A stretch of DNA of 64,000 bases from Escallonia rubra (taxonomy: Eukaryota > Streptophyta > Magnoliopsida > Escalloniales > Escalloniaceae). Where the stretch lies: contig JAVXUO010001562.1 of assembly GCA_033065855.1 (NCBI GenBank), positions 496,001-560,000 of the forward strand. Direction: 5' to 3'. Shown in pieces: positions 46,801-58,430 of this stretch. The stretch's first letter is position 1; each line of letters begins with the position of its first letter. The position numbers and the translations under genes were made by a program. Below the pieces are notes generated by a model. That model was not told where the DNA came from. It worked only from the letters and a program-made list of their open reading frames with translations, and ran no database searches.

Positions 46801-47879
46801 CACTACAAGAAAAGAGGGAATTAGCGACGGACAAAATTCTGTCGCTAAAAGTCTTTTCAGAGACGGAAACAACCGTCGGTAAAAGTCTGTCGGTAAAAAT
46901 ATTTAACGACGGAATAATTCCGTCAGTAAACACACCCGTCGGTGAAAGTAGGGTTTTGCTGACGGACTTTTACCGACGGGTGTGTTCCGTCGGTAAAGGC
47001 CTTAAAAAGATCAAATCCCCTTTGCTTTTCTTTCTCCCGTTGCTCTCTCTCTCTCTCACCGGCGATATTTCCTCCGTCGCCATCCCCGGCAACCTAGCCC
47101 CCGACGGAATAGAGCCTGCCACCGCCACCGACGCAGCCACTGTCGCCCATCTTCAAAACCGAAGGACCGCCACCACCACTGTTGCGCCGCCACCACTGCC
47201 GCGCCGCCCATCTTAAAAAACTAGAGGTATGTACATCTAACCTTAACGTAATTTCATGCGATGATTTTGTGACAGCATGCGATGATTTTAGTTTGTGACA
47301 ACATGCGATGATTTTAGTTTCAGTATTGCGGATGTTTTGATCCAAGTCATGATTATTTGCTTTCGAATTATGGATCTGAAGATCCAAGTTTGCAATCATG
47401 GAGTGGTTTGTGCGTAATCTTAGCATCCAACCATCACGGGGTTGGCTCAAATGTGGTGTTCTTCGTCGCTAATTGAGTCATCCATTCAAATTTTTGTGTG
47501 ACTCAATGAGTCAAATGAGAAGTGTTGGGTTTTATTCAAATTTTATCTTAGTTTAAGTGGTTCCAAAGTAGTTTTACAATTTATATTCCGTTGCATTGGA
47601 GCTTGTTGTTCTAAGCAATGCTTGAATGGTTGCATTTGAATTAGGAGTAGGATTAAAATGTCTTTCCAATGAGGTAACTGTAATGGGCTCGAGGGTCACT
47701 GGCCCAGGCACATTTGACAATCTCTTACGGGCACTGAGTGCCAGGTCGTAATTGGTAAAATCAATACAAATTACAGCAAAAACTAAATTATGTACAACTT
47801 TAGATATGAAGTTCATTTCTAATTTCACTACAATCCTACATGATATAGCACTTATCGTACAACCCGAACATCAACGAAG

Positions 47880-48310
47880 ACGGTCCTGAAAGTTCATAGT
47901 ATTTCTCTTTAAACCCTAAATTGAATGTCTTAATCGAATCAAACCCTAAAGTAAACTATAGAACCCTTAATTGAATTCCCTAATCCAACCGAACCCTAAA
48001 TTGAACTTATTGAACCCCCTAATTGAATATCCCAATTCAACCGACCACTAAATTGAAGTAATTGAACCATAATTGAAATCTCAATTGAAGTAATTGAACC
48101 CTAATTAAATCCTAAATTGAATGCCCTAATCGAATCGAGCCCTAAATTAAACTAATTGAACCCCTAATTGAACCCTAAATTGAATGTCCTAATCAAATCG
48201 AACCCTAAATTGAACTAATTGAACCCCCTAATTGAACCCTAAATTTAATGCCCTAATTCAATCGAACCCTAAATTGAACTAATAGAACCCTAAATTGAAG
48301 TAATTGAAGT
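47880..48310. repeat. Minisatellite of AATTGAACCCTAAATTGAA type inside the CACTA
   Basis: Degenerate tandem units of roughly 25-50 bp built from CCCTAAATTGAA, CCCTAATTGAA and CCCTAATCGAATCGA. They sit just before the gene. The CCCTAAA words are telomere-like by chance; no true telomere repeat run is present. Confidence 0.85.
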
Positions 48311-48331
48311 AAATTTAATGCCCTAATCTAT

Positions 48332-49937
48332 ATGAAGTCAGATATGGATAGGATACGGGCTATTCGTGGCCGGGCTGGACGCCGAGCTGCTTCTTCCCCG
48401 GTGGGTCCCACCTCGTCATTGCCTACTGATAACGAGGCACAGAGTGATCGCGGACAGCAGATGGGGTCCCAGCCCCAGCTCCAGCCCCAGCCCGACGCAG
48501 ATTTATCCCACACGCGCGTGCATTCTCCATCTTCCGTGGGTTCTACCTCAGGTATAGTTTATAACGGTGTTTAGTACATTTTTGCTAGCCTTATATTTAA
48601 AGTATATTTGAACTGTATTAATGTCTGTGTTTTGTAGGATCTCGACGAGGCCGTGGTCCGACACGCGGGGTACGCATCGACCCCCAGCATAAACAGAGAG
48701 TTACGCTCACGCATGAGGGCCTGTAAGTACTAAAAATATCACCTCATGCCTTAAATTTAAAATTTTGGGGTGTTAATTTATATTTGAATTGTATTAATTT
48801 ATTTATTTACTTTTTTGGCAGGATCCTGGAGAATCTGGCAAGGACGAAGATCGGCGTTCTTGTGAAGGGCCGATTCTTCGAACCACGCCTGTATTGGAAG
48901 GACTGGGATGCCGCTGCGAGGGAGGCCCTATGGGAGGAGTGGCTGGTACGGTGAAGTATTTTTTTCAGCGTTAGTAAATGTTTAATTTCTGGTCATAATT
49001 TGTGTTATTGAATGTCTTACAGGAGGGGTTTACGTTTGACACGCCTCAGCAGCAGGCACTGGGGCAGCAGGCCTTCTTTGCCTACATTGGCAAGAATTAC
49101 CGCCGATGGCTCCACGACGCATGGGACCGGGCAAAGAAGCTACTGCCCTTAGGGTGCCCCGATGACGGAGATGACGAGATATCCCCCACATTGGATATCT
49201 CACCGTGTATGGGGGGAGATGATAGATCGGTGGGTTGCGGATCCAGGCTGGGACGCCAAGAATAAGAGCGGGGCTGAGATCATAGATCCGACGCACACGG
49301 GGAGAGGGGGTCGGTGCCACACGACATCGTCCAACACATGAACGTGGTCGAGCACCCGGATCTGGAGGAGGATGAGGTCATAGCTCTGACCTATAGTTAG
49401 ACGCACGTGCGGAAGAAGGACAAGGACGAGGCGCACCGGGCGGGCGACTATATTTCAGATATTGCCCGGCGGATCGATGTGAGTCAATTTATTTAAGTTG
49501 TTAATGTTTTGTCTTTCTATCCTCAATGTCCGTTTCGTTAATTAATGCCCTAACATATCGTTAAACCACTGTTTTTACAGGCATCGTATGAACAGCTAAG
49601 GGGGTCCGAGCAGCAGTCCGGACAGCCATCAGCGTCCATTATTACGACTGCGAGTACTGGGGGGTTGAAGCGATGGCTGGATACGCTGGAGGTCGTGAAT
49701 CGGCCGAAAGGCCGCATACGCGGCCTGCCTAGCACGACTGCTCGTGCCGTGATAGAAGCGTCCTCATCCCCTGCTGCCCCTCCACAGACATCGGCTCCTC
49801 AGTGTCAGTTGGACGACGAGGAGATCCAGCACATTGCTACAGTGGTGGTGAGGATGATCAGGGAGCAGGGCACTGTTGGACATGCTGAGCCGGCCCCGAA
49901 TCAGCAGGATCCAGATCTGGGACTCGGCGACCCCTGA
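48332..49937 (+). pseudogene. Transposase_24 (Ptta/En/Spm) gene of the CACTA, frame disturbed
   Basis: Exons read at 48332-48551, 48638-48722, 48822-48945, 49023-49478 and 49581-49937 with GT/AG borders. Product pieces: MKSDMDRIRAIRGRAGRRAA (Q/P-rich after), RVTLTHEGLILENLARTKIG, GRFFEPRLYWKDWDAAAREA, FFAYIGKNYRRWLHDAWDRA, and a C-terminal DDEEIQHIATVVVRMIREQG. This is the order of plant Transposase_24 proteins, thought to bind CACTA subterminal repeats like TNPA. In exon 4 the coding sense moves to another frame around 49190-49270 (WISHRVWGEMIDRWVAD) and meets a stop near 49400, so the copy looks dead. Confidence 0.78.
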
Positions 49938-50516
49938 TGAGCCCCTTCCCGTGCCCGTTCCTAGCTTCCCCCCCCCCCGCCTGGCTTGTACTCTTCTCCC
50001 CTCCCCTGACTGGCTGTATTCGGTTCCCGACTTGTACATATGAGTCTTTTTTATATTGAAATATTTTTTATAATTGATTATATATATTTCTTTCTGTATT
50101 GATTATTGCGCGTTGTTGTTGAGAAATGAAAATTGTATTACAGGTATGGGTAATTGAAAAATAAAAAAAAATTGATTTTTGGCGACGGATTAAATCCGTC
50201 GCTAAATAAGCTTTTTAGCGACGGAATATTCCGTCGGTAAAAATTATTCCGTCGCTAATTTTATAAAAAATAAAATAAATTAAAATACTAAAAATATAAT
50301 TAGCGACGGAATTCGTCGCTAATTAAAAATCAATCCGTCGCAAAAAAATACATATTTAGAGACGGAGTTCAAAATTCCGTCGCTAAACTATTGCTGACGG
50401 GCTTTTATACGAGGGACTTTTAGCGACGGTGAATCCGTCGCTAATTGTTTTAGCGACAGAATAAAGGCTTGTAGCGACGGATTTCCCCGTCGCTAAAAGC
50501 CTTTTTTCTTGTAGTG

Positions 50517-50941
50517 ATTGTATGCGGTTCATACTATTTCACCTAGGCTATATTAACATACGCTACATGACTTAGGGTTTAACACTGGCTTCTCGCATCA
50601 TCACAAAAAACAAATAAAGATTAAAAAAAAAAGAATCAAAACAATGAAATCCACGTACACACAGTGACACACACACACATACACATCAGCTAGATTCTCA
50701 CATATATTGGCATAGAATACACTTGGCGTTTTTCTTTCACTTGAAACTATTGTTCGCTCATTTTAGTCACCAGTAGATAGATGGAAAGAAAGAAAGAAGA
50801 GAATGACAAAAAGAACAAAAGAGTGAGATGGAGAAAGAGGGAGAGCCGTGAGAAGCTAACAATTGATCAGTAAGTTAAAAGGAACTTAAAAGTTAGATTT
50901 TGCAAAAAAATTACCCGAGATCTAGAGAACTAGGACTACCC
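50517..50941. other. Unassigned sequence right of the CACTA
   Basis: A-rich with short CACA and GAAAGAAAGAA runs. Nothing recognised. Confidence 0.4.
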
Positions 50942-51960
50942 TTAATTCTGATGCATGAGTTGATTAATAGCTTCTTCCAATCTAGCCATTTTTTCTTTGA
51001 CCTCATCCATCTTTTGCAATTGTGTTTTAAGAGAAGTGATTTCCTTGATCATTTGTTGCACTTGTTCATTGTTTGCCTGTTGACGAGAGGCCAATGTGTT
51101 CGCACGAGTCGCCATCCACCCCATCGCCCTTACTCTACCGTGTCGCTCTTTGCCCAAAACTTCGGAAAGGATATCAACTTCACCGGTGCCATCTTCAGGT
51201 GGTGATGCTTGTTGGAGTCTTTGAATTTCATCCTACAAGCTCAGATTAAATTAGTTGTTGTAAACATATAAAACACAAACATGTCCTCCTAAACTGACCA
51301 TCACAGTCCTTCTTCCACTTGATTAAGGTCTTAAGAAACCTACAAACCCTTACCCAACAACTGAACTGAATCAGAGACACAAAGGAGAAGAGAGACAGAC
51401 CGTGTGTTTAATAAAATGAGCAGATTTCAATTAATATGCTTATCCAAGGATGGCTAGAAGTTCCATCTTAGAGGAGCGACAAATGAGCTCAAATGCAAGT
51501 CAATCTCAGGTTCCAAGATGCAAATATAATCAGGAAAAATATTGGTTTAGTAGCCACATTGTGCATGCTAAACTAGAACAAGGTGGACAAATGACCAAAA
51601 AAGACATAAGCCGAAGCATTCACACTTATGCAACAAATTACCAACAAATCATTACTTACAATTTTACTATGAGCCTGGGGAATGAAGCCACCTCCATTTT
51701 TCTCATTTTGTCTTTGAGACTCTATCCACATGGCAGCTTTAATTGGTGGGATCTTATACTTCTCAAACTAACAAAAATAACACAATATATGTATCTAAGC
51801 AGCAAATTTGTCAATGTAGTTGTGAATATTAAATATCCCAAACGAGAATGGAAGTATGTTACATGTCGCCTTTTCTTTGCAGTGGACTTGAGGCCTAACG
51901 TATGTGGATACTTCTGCTTCAATGCATTCAAGCGGTTATCTTCTGCCTCTTTCTAGAACA
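50942..51960 (-). pseudogene. Second Transposase_24-type gene remnant, 3' exons
   Basis: On the minus strand the last exon (50942-51232, acceptor TTTGTAG) encodes DEIQRLQQASPPEDGTGEVD, ILSEVLGKERHGRVRAMGW and a coiled coil (VQQMIKEITSLKTQLQKMDE) to a stop. GKERxGRVRxxG is a hallmark of plant Ptta/En/Spm proteins. Upstream exon-like pieces read EKYKIPPIKAAMWIESQRQN (about 51700-51768) and AEDNRLNALKQKYPHTLGLK (about 51890-51955). The N-terminal half was not found. It lies outside the neighbouring CACTA and may belong to the truncated family at 45518. Confidence 0.65.
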
Positions 51961-52880
51961 TAAGTATCACAATTAGTACATATGTATGTGTGTAGTATAC
52001 ACACTAATAATCAGCATTATTGATGCGTGATTGCTAAAATTTATGGCAAAATAACAAGAACAATTGTACGAGATTCATTTATTCAGAAACCAGGCAGTAA
52101 GTGGTGAACGATGTTACAGCCACTAACAAGTAATATTTCAGCACTAGACTTGTGAACATTAAATGCAAACGATTTATAGCACCTTGAACTAGATTCCAAA
52201 CAAGCTAGTCTTTGCTAACATGAAAAGCCCACTGGTTTATTCACTGTAACCTTTACCACATCCCTGCCAAGGGCCTCTATAACTTTTGGAGGAAATAGTT
52301 AACAAACAATTACAAGCATATCGTCTCTGTAGCTTCCTTAAAGTGTAAACAGCAAAAGCATCCCGCATAATCAATCAATAAGCAAAATATAGCTCACTTG
52401 CATCGAAGCAACTCAAGGTATATTTCTTCAAGTGCCTCACTTGCTTTGAAGCAAATAACAAGCAGGATTATACCTGCAGCTCAAGATCACTACCAAGTAG
52501 AACAGCATGAGGAAATTACCACCAAGTAGAACAACATGAGGAAAATATTTGAATGACAGCTCAAGATCCTGTGCACTCTAGACATGCAAAAAAGAAGCTC
52601 AAATTTGATGAAGACTAAAAAGATATTATATAATATTGTTACTTAAATTTAATATAAGTGTAATATTGCTCTTCTCATTCTGCATTTTCATGGTGAAATA
52701 ATAAAGTTTACATATCTCAAGTGCACACCATATGCAAAATTAAAAGTTACAACAACAAAGACGTAAATTGCTTATTTGAATTTCTCCATTTGCTCTTCTT
52801 TTTGCTAGAAACTTCCCACGTTACGACTTTAAAAACTACTCTCGGTCATATCCACATGAAGCACACGTGCTCCATACTAG
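51961..52880. other. Unassigned sequence
   Basis: Contains a 30-bp near-repeat (ACCACCAAGTAGAACA..ATGAGGAAA, about 52490-52550). No gene recognised; it might hold further exons of the preceding remnant. Confidence 0.4.
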
Positions 52881-53553
52881 TATACGTAAATGGATGTAGA
52901 AAATACACCTTTTGGGTGACAAATTTGGGTCTTTAGCAACGAATGCATCTCTGCAGTTCCACCCTAACCTGAGGTTCTGGATCTGGCTTGATCCAAGTTA
53001 TCTTATCTAGACCGTGAGTTCAAATAGCTTGGTGCTCAGCACTAATAATCTGATAATGTCTCTGCTCTGTATTTTAGAGAGTGTTGAAATGTGATGTGGA
53101 CCGGTTTAATCTGGACTTGGTGCACTCCAGCTTTTAAAAGGACCAACATGTGAATGGAAGCATGGGTCTAATGCCTTCCTTTTAAGCAACAATAACAAAA
53201 ATGAACTTGGAAGACCAATCAAGAATTCTCAAGATCATTTGCTGTACAGGGAAATCGTATTTGTTGATCAACATCCATTGGCTAGAGAGTTACCACGTCA
53301 TTCAGTAATTGAGAATGATTCTCATACTGCTCAAATCTCATCTGGTTTATCCACTTCAATTTCAATGAAAACATGAGTTTCTTGGACAATTGAAGTTACA
53401 AGTAAAAACCAAAAGGGCATTGATAACTTCTTTATTACACACATAGTAGTCCTTTTGCCAGTATTTGTCTTGGCTGGATACCGGACAACCACAAAAAATT
53501 ACCTCATGGATGACTAAAACAAACTGAGGAACAGCATGCATTTGAGTGACGCT
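52881..53553. repeat. SDR-locus flank, copy C, uninterrupted; empty site for three insertions in copy A
   Basis: 52890-53190 matches 13850-14030 plus 15266-15400 without the MULE and the hAT. 53215-53420 (CTCAAGATCATTTGCTGTAC ...) matches 30189-30400. In copy A these two halves are 12.8 kb apart because of the insertion stack ending at 30183. Here they are about 25 bp apart. Confidence 0.9.
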
Positions 53554-54453
53554 TCAAAGGGACGAGAAAATTGGGAGACCTGGGAGGCTGTAGCCAGCGT
53601 CGGCAATGAAGACATTGCCGGAAACATAACCTGAAGAGTCATGGATCAAATACCGAACAAGTGATGTCAATGCTGGGTTTGACGTACCAAAGGTTTGTAG
53701 AGGAACGGTCTTGATCGCGACGTTCTTCAGCCAATCTTTCTTCATAAGTTCCTTAGTGATCTCAGATCTAAATAGTCCAGGGGCTACTGAATTCACCCGG
53801 ATTTTGTACATGCCCAGTTCGAGTGCCATTATCTGAAGTTATCAACACAATTAAATAAAAGAGTTTCTTTCAATAGATTTTACATTAAGGGCACCGGCTT
53901 GAATAGGTCCCAGGACTAAAAATGGCCAGAATTACTTAGGTAGATGGGATAGGGTGAGGTGGGGGTTAAACACATATGTAGATAAGTTGATTAAAAGTCC
54001 GTCTAAGATTGATTCTAGAAAGCAGATTTCAGTATAAATATTAATCAATTTTCAAAAATTGTTTAATCTACTTTAATCAGAACCACTTTGCTCTTTGAAA
54101 AAAGTAGACTAGTTTAAAGTTACAAAAAGTGTTTTGATAAGTTACTTACAAAAAGTGTTGTGTAACGTCACTTTCATTTGATTATAACAATAATATATGA
54201 ATAAATTATGGAATAAGCTATTTTCATCCACTTAAAAGTAAGGGTAAATTACACTAAAACCCCCTGAGGTTTTACGTAATTACACTCCACTACCACTATC
54301 TTTAAAAATTACACTCCGCTCAAAAAGTAACATTTTTTCTTACGGTGTTAACAATGCAATGCAAAAAGACATAAATGCCCCCCCCCCCCCCCAACAACGT
54401 TTTCTTGGAATTTGGCTGAAATTTACAAAAACCCTAAACCTCCATTAGACCCA

Positions 54454-54963
54454 ATGCCAGACCTTCCATCTGATGTAATCATCGATCGACAGTCCGAAGT
54501 TCATCAATTTGAGAATCGTAAATACTGAAGCACGACTGCACCACTCTTTAGACATGCAGTCATGCTTCAGAAGTTCATCAATTTGGCGATAACTAAAATG
54601 CATTACACCGCCGACGAGATCCGTCGAAGTTCATCAATTCGACAGCCCGACTGCACCGCCGACGTTCCAAAGCCGTGGTGCACTCTGATCGACAGCCCGA
54701 AGTTCATCAAGATGCATCTCAATTGGTCTAAAACTAGCTCCATTCTGGCCCTAATATTCGAAGGTAGGGGCACCCTTTACTCTGTACAACACGATTCACT
54801 GCAAAATGCCACTGAACTTGACACCCGATTTGAAAACTCAAACATCGTTGATGTATATGGTTCGTGCAATGGCTTAATTTTACTGTCGATGCGCAAAAGT
54901 ACCATTGCCATGTTCAACCCGTCAACCCGAAGGGCATCTGAACCGCAAGATATGGGCATCTGA
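54454..54963 (+). pseudogene. Captured F-box protein pieces in the Pack-MULE
   Basis: 54454 begins MPDLPSDVIID, the start of a plant F-box domain (LPxDVxxxIL). 54660-54950 gives KPWCTLIDSPKFIKMHL, SKTSS, then VYGSCNGLILL and IAMFNPSTRR, the F-box-associated region of SCF substrate adaptors. The stretch between is shuffled: GAAGTTCATCAA and CGACAGYCCGAAG recur several times, and the F-box core after DVIID is missing. From 54562 an open frame of 133 codons runs through the second half. Non-functional as an F-box protein. Confidence 0.85.
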
Positions 54964-55034
54964 GAGGACCTCGCATCTGAACCGCAAGAATGGGTAAATC
55001 ACACAAAACTCACAGTAGCAACCTCCTCTATTTC

Positions 55035-55358
55035 TCACAGTAACAACCAGTCAACCCGTTCGCGGGGGTCGGAAAAGACCTTGTAGGCAGCGGCAAGCTC
55101 CTGGAAGGCGGCGGGGGAGACGCCGAACTGGGCGAGCTTGTCCGGGTGGCGCTGGAGGGCAAGCCGGCAGTAGGCGGAGTGGATCTCGTCGGCGGTGCAG
55201 TCGCCACCACTGGAAGTGGCAAGCTCCTGGAAGGCGGTGGGGGAGACGCCGAACTGGGCGAGCTTGTCTGGGTGGCGCTGGAGGGCAAGCCGGCGGTAGG
55301 CGGAGCGGATCTCGTCGACGGTGCAGTCGCCGCCAAGCCCAGCACCATGTATTGGCAC
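55035..55358 (-). pseudogene. Captured DnaJ (J-domain) piece, tandemly duplicated, in the Pack-MULE
   Basis: The minus frame of 107 codons contains two copies of a J-domain segment, [20 protein letters not shown] and [20 protein letters not shown], each with the HPD motif, at a period of 126 bp (42 codons). The second goes on to [20 protein letters not shown], the end of a J domain. J domains stimulate Hsp70 ATPase. The first helix is partly missing and the doubling would disrupt the fold. The frame is open from 55358 ([12 protein letters not shown]) and could be expressed, but nothing shows that it is. Confidence 0.88.
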
Positions 55359-55796
55359 CGCTTCCCCAGCAACACCATGTTATACGGCGTTTAGGGTTTG
55401 TTTAGGAATGGACCGAGTACTTGTATTTTTTTTTTTTTTGGAGAATAGTATATGTATTTTCTGTTATAAAATGTTATAAAGGGGGGTATTTTGGGTATGA
55501 AAATTACATAAAGGAGTGTGTCAGGGAATCTTGAAACGGAGTTGGACGGGCCGTTAAAAGTGTGTAGTTGTGTGTAATGCGGGTACAAACCTCAGGGGGG
55601 CGGAGTGTAATTTTTAAAGATAGCGGTAGTGGAGTGTAATTACGTAAAACCTCAGGAGGTTTTAGTGTAATTTACCCTAAAAGTAATTACTTCTCAGTTT
55701 AAATTGAAAAACACTCACAGTCTCACATTAATTGCTTATAGTACGATACCTACTTACACCTAATAATTTAAAGATATAAGATGTCTTTTTGTAAAA

Positions 55797-56881
55797 GGGT
55801 TAATTACACATATGTCCCTGAGGTTAGGGGGTAATTACAGTCAAGGACACAAAGTTTCAAAATGTAACATTCCGTGACCAAAAGTGTTTCAAATGTATCA
55901 CCCGTGTCCATCCGTCAGGGTTCCGTCCAAAAAGTGTACTTTTTTTATGATGCCATCGATACGTATTTTTAAAATGACAATACTACCCCTTTTACTGTAT
56001 GTACTGTATATTTTTTAATTTTTTTTTATATTAAGATATCAAGCCTTAATTAAAGATCAAGGTAATTCAATTCAATCTTCAACTCAATTAGGGTTTCAAT
56101 GTACCAATTAGGGTTTCAAAACCCTAATTTGCAAACCCTAATTTTCAAAACCAATTAGGGCTTCAATTCAATCTTCAACTCAATCTATAATTCAATTCAA
56201 TCTTCAACTCAATCTGTAATTCAATTCAATTCAACCGCCGAAGGTCGGGGTGCAGCGCCAGGGACGGGGGAGGAAGGTCGGGGTGCAGCGCCAAGGATGG
56301 AGGAGGAAGATGGGTTGCAGCGCAGACGGGGAAGGGGGAGGAACATGCTTCATCGAGCCTCTGCGAGCATCGCGCCGAAGCCACCGTGCTGCTACACCAC
56401 TGCAACCGCCGAAGCCACCGTGCTGCTACACCACTGCAACCGGCGATCAACTCCGGCGCTCCTTCCAATCGACCAGTGAAGGAGACGCCGACGATGGGGA
56501 AGGGGAAGGGGGAGGGGAATGGGGAGGGTGGGGGCGACGGGGAAGGGGAAGAGGTAGGGTGGGGGAGACGGGGAAGGGGTATGGTGGGGGCGACGGGGAA
56601 GGGAAAGGGGTAGGGTGGGGGCGACGGGGAAGGGGAAGGGGTAGGGGGAGAGGGAGGCACAGGCGAAGGGGGGGGGGGGAGACAATGAAAATTAGGGTTT
56701 CATGTGGTCCCAGGGGCAAATCAGGATTTCAACTTTTATTTAGGGGCAACTTGGTCTTTTTGTCAGAACCGTTAAGTATTTTGGTATTCCGTTTGTCAAT
56801 GGACATAAGTGTTACATTTTGAAACTTTGTGTCCTCGCGTGTAATTACTCCTAAACCTCAGGGACATAGGTTTAATTAGCC
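55797..56881. mobile_element. Non-autonomous MULE (1.08 kb) with GC-rich filler, relative of 63083-64000
   Basis: TIRs of about 80-100 bp begin GGGTTAATTACACATATGTC and contain GGACACAAAGTTTCAAAATG. TTTGTAAAA occurs on both sides (55788-55796 and 56883-56891, one base off at the right), fitting a 9-bp duplication. Inside are AGGGTTTCAA repeats (56090-56170) and GC-rich sequence that may be captured DNA. Confidence 0.85.
56490..56690. repeat. GGGGAAGGGG minisatellite inside the MULE
   Basis: About ten degenerate units of the form GACGGGGAAGGGGAAGGGGT with AGGGTGGGGGC. Low-complexity open frames on both strands come from it. Confidence 0.85.
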
Positions 56882-57927
56882 ATTTGTAAAAATATAAGAA
56901 TAGTATGGTAAATTAAAAGGTCAAACCTGATTATGAGAAAAGTGATTATTTTATAATACTCACTTTTACAGATTATGAATTAAATTAGTTTTAAGCTTTT
57001 TGAGATAGCTTAAATCTCTTAATCTTTTTTGTCAGGTACTCACATACCTGATTTAATCTTTGACCATTCCAAAATCAATCCTAAACATCGTCTTAGAGGA
57101 TCTAAGTAGAAGGTAGTTTAGACTAGTAACTACAGGCAAAAATAACATGACTGATTTAACACAAAACATACCATGACAGAGGGAATGCCTCTTTTAAACA
57201 CCCATCATTCTTTTTTAAGCTCTTTTATGTTGTTATAAAATTTACGAGTTATCGTTAATACACTTTTTTGACAATAACAAGAAGGCGTGAAAAAGCAAAT
57301 CGAGCATGGAAATAGATGCTCCATATTAATAATTTCATGCTGCACCCATATGATTGCAAAAACACAAAAAAGATTCACCTTTGTCAAGGTATCCATGGCA
57401 GCCTTTGAAGAGCTGTAAGCAACTCCCCCACGGAATTGAGTTCGGTTTAGACCAGAGATTGAAGTAATGTTGATGATTGACCCCCCTCGGCCCGCATCAC
57501 GCATCCACTGCCCTACATGCTTTGACACCAACCAACCGCCTGTCAAGTTCGTCTTCACGACGTCGTTTCATTCCTCCTCTGTCCAATCCAGTGGAGATTT
57601 TATGCTGCCTAATCATACGATACAAGATGACTTAGTCAACAAAAATGGCACTAGAAAGTGAGCGTCAAATCGTCTCTTTTTTACTATTTTGATGTCAACC
57701 ATTTATCTTATGGCCTACGTGTCGAGCCGAAACAACTTAAAACTCTTTTACTACAAACTTTGTCTTACCCACTAAGGGTATGTTCGATTCACTTTTTGTT
57801 TAGAATTTTGGGGCATAATTTGCAAATGTTTGAAAACTCTAATTTTTTAGTGTTTGGTAGAGTTTTGGTTTTTAAAATTTTGACAATAATTTTCAAAACG
57901 AACAAATGTTGGCTCATACTCGGCTAT

Positions 57928-58135
57928 TAAGAATATTCCCCCAACCCTCTGTATAGTAACAATTAAATAGTCGCTAAATATTTTTAGTGACTTTTTTTCT
58001 ACCACTTTCAGCGGACTTAACTGTGAAAAGGAGCTATTGAGTTTGCGATATTTTTTTAACGTCACTAAATAAAAGCAACTAAAAACGTTTAGCCACGATT
58101 GGTTATCGCTATAGGGGGTGGGGGCAACCAATTTT
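57928..58135. mobile_element. MITE related to 12811-13028
   Basis: Fold-back structure with TTTTTAGTGACTTTTT ... AACGTCACTAAATAAAAG ... CTAAAAACGTTTAG, ending in CTATAGGGGGTGGGGG against CCCCCAACCCTCTGTATAG at the left. Same core words as the copy at 12811. Confidence 0.7.
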
Positions 58136-58430
58136 TTTCTTTCAAAACTTTGCTAATTTTCAAAAACCAAGTTTTGTAGTATTCAGTAGTTTTCATTTGT
58201 GGGTATTGTCCTCCTTTAATGAGGTTAGCAACAGAAAAAAGGATTTGTTTTAGAGAAGTATGTAAGCTTCTACTTTTTAGGGTTCCTTTCTTCCCATTTG
58301 ATTCAGCAGCTCAACTCCACTGCTTCCAAGACCCTTTCTCTCCCACCGCCTCTACTGCATCCATCGCCTCCAACACACACCGCCTTCACTACCTTCGTCA
58401 CCTCCGTCGCCAATCGCCTGCTCCGCCTCC

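Larger units (their letters stand above)
46801..50516. mobile_element. CACTA (En/Spm) element, 3.7 kb, both ends and 3-bp TSD
   Basis: Termini CACTACAAGAAAAGAGG and CTTTTTTCTTGTAGTG, flanked by ATT on both sides (46798-46800, 50517-50519). Subterminal regions (46820-46990, 50175-50490) carry many TTAGCGACGG/CCGTCGCTAA repeats in both orientations, the usual TNPA-type sites. Inside is one Transposase_24 gene (+) but no TNP2-type DDE transposase, so it is non-autonomous. Confidence 0.93.
54242..55677. mobile_element. Pack-MULE (1.44 kb) with F-box and DnaJ gene pieces
   Basis: TIRs of about 78 bp start GGGTAAATTACACTAAAACC and contain GAGGTTTTACGTAATTACAC. A perfect 9-bp duplication TAAAAGTAA lies at 54233-54241 and 55678-55686. 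The interior is GC-richer and made of captured host coding pieces (next two entries) in opposite orientations. No transposase. Confidence 0.93.
53998..57105. mobile_element. Outer TIR-type insertion in intron 2 of SDR copy C, hosting two MULEs
   Basis: Compared with copy A intron 2, this block is extra. Its ends resemble an inverted pair: left GTCCGTCTAAGATTGATTCT and right, read inversely, CTAAGACG..TTTAGGATTGATTTT. The two MULEs inside have their own TIRs and TSDs, so they came later. Borders are approximate and no clean TSD was read. Confidence 0.55.

Noticed and set aside
48000-48310. Telomere-like CCCTAAA words
   Set aside because: They are part of a longer degenerate minisatellite and never occur as a run of CCCTAAA units.
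56226-56822. Frames of 90-190 codons rich in Gly/Arg or Pro/Ser
   Set aside because: They come from the GGGGAAGGGG minisatellite and GC-rich filler of a MULE.
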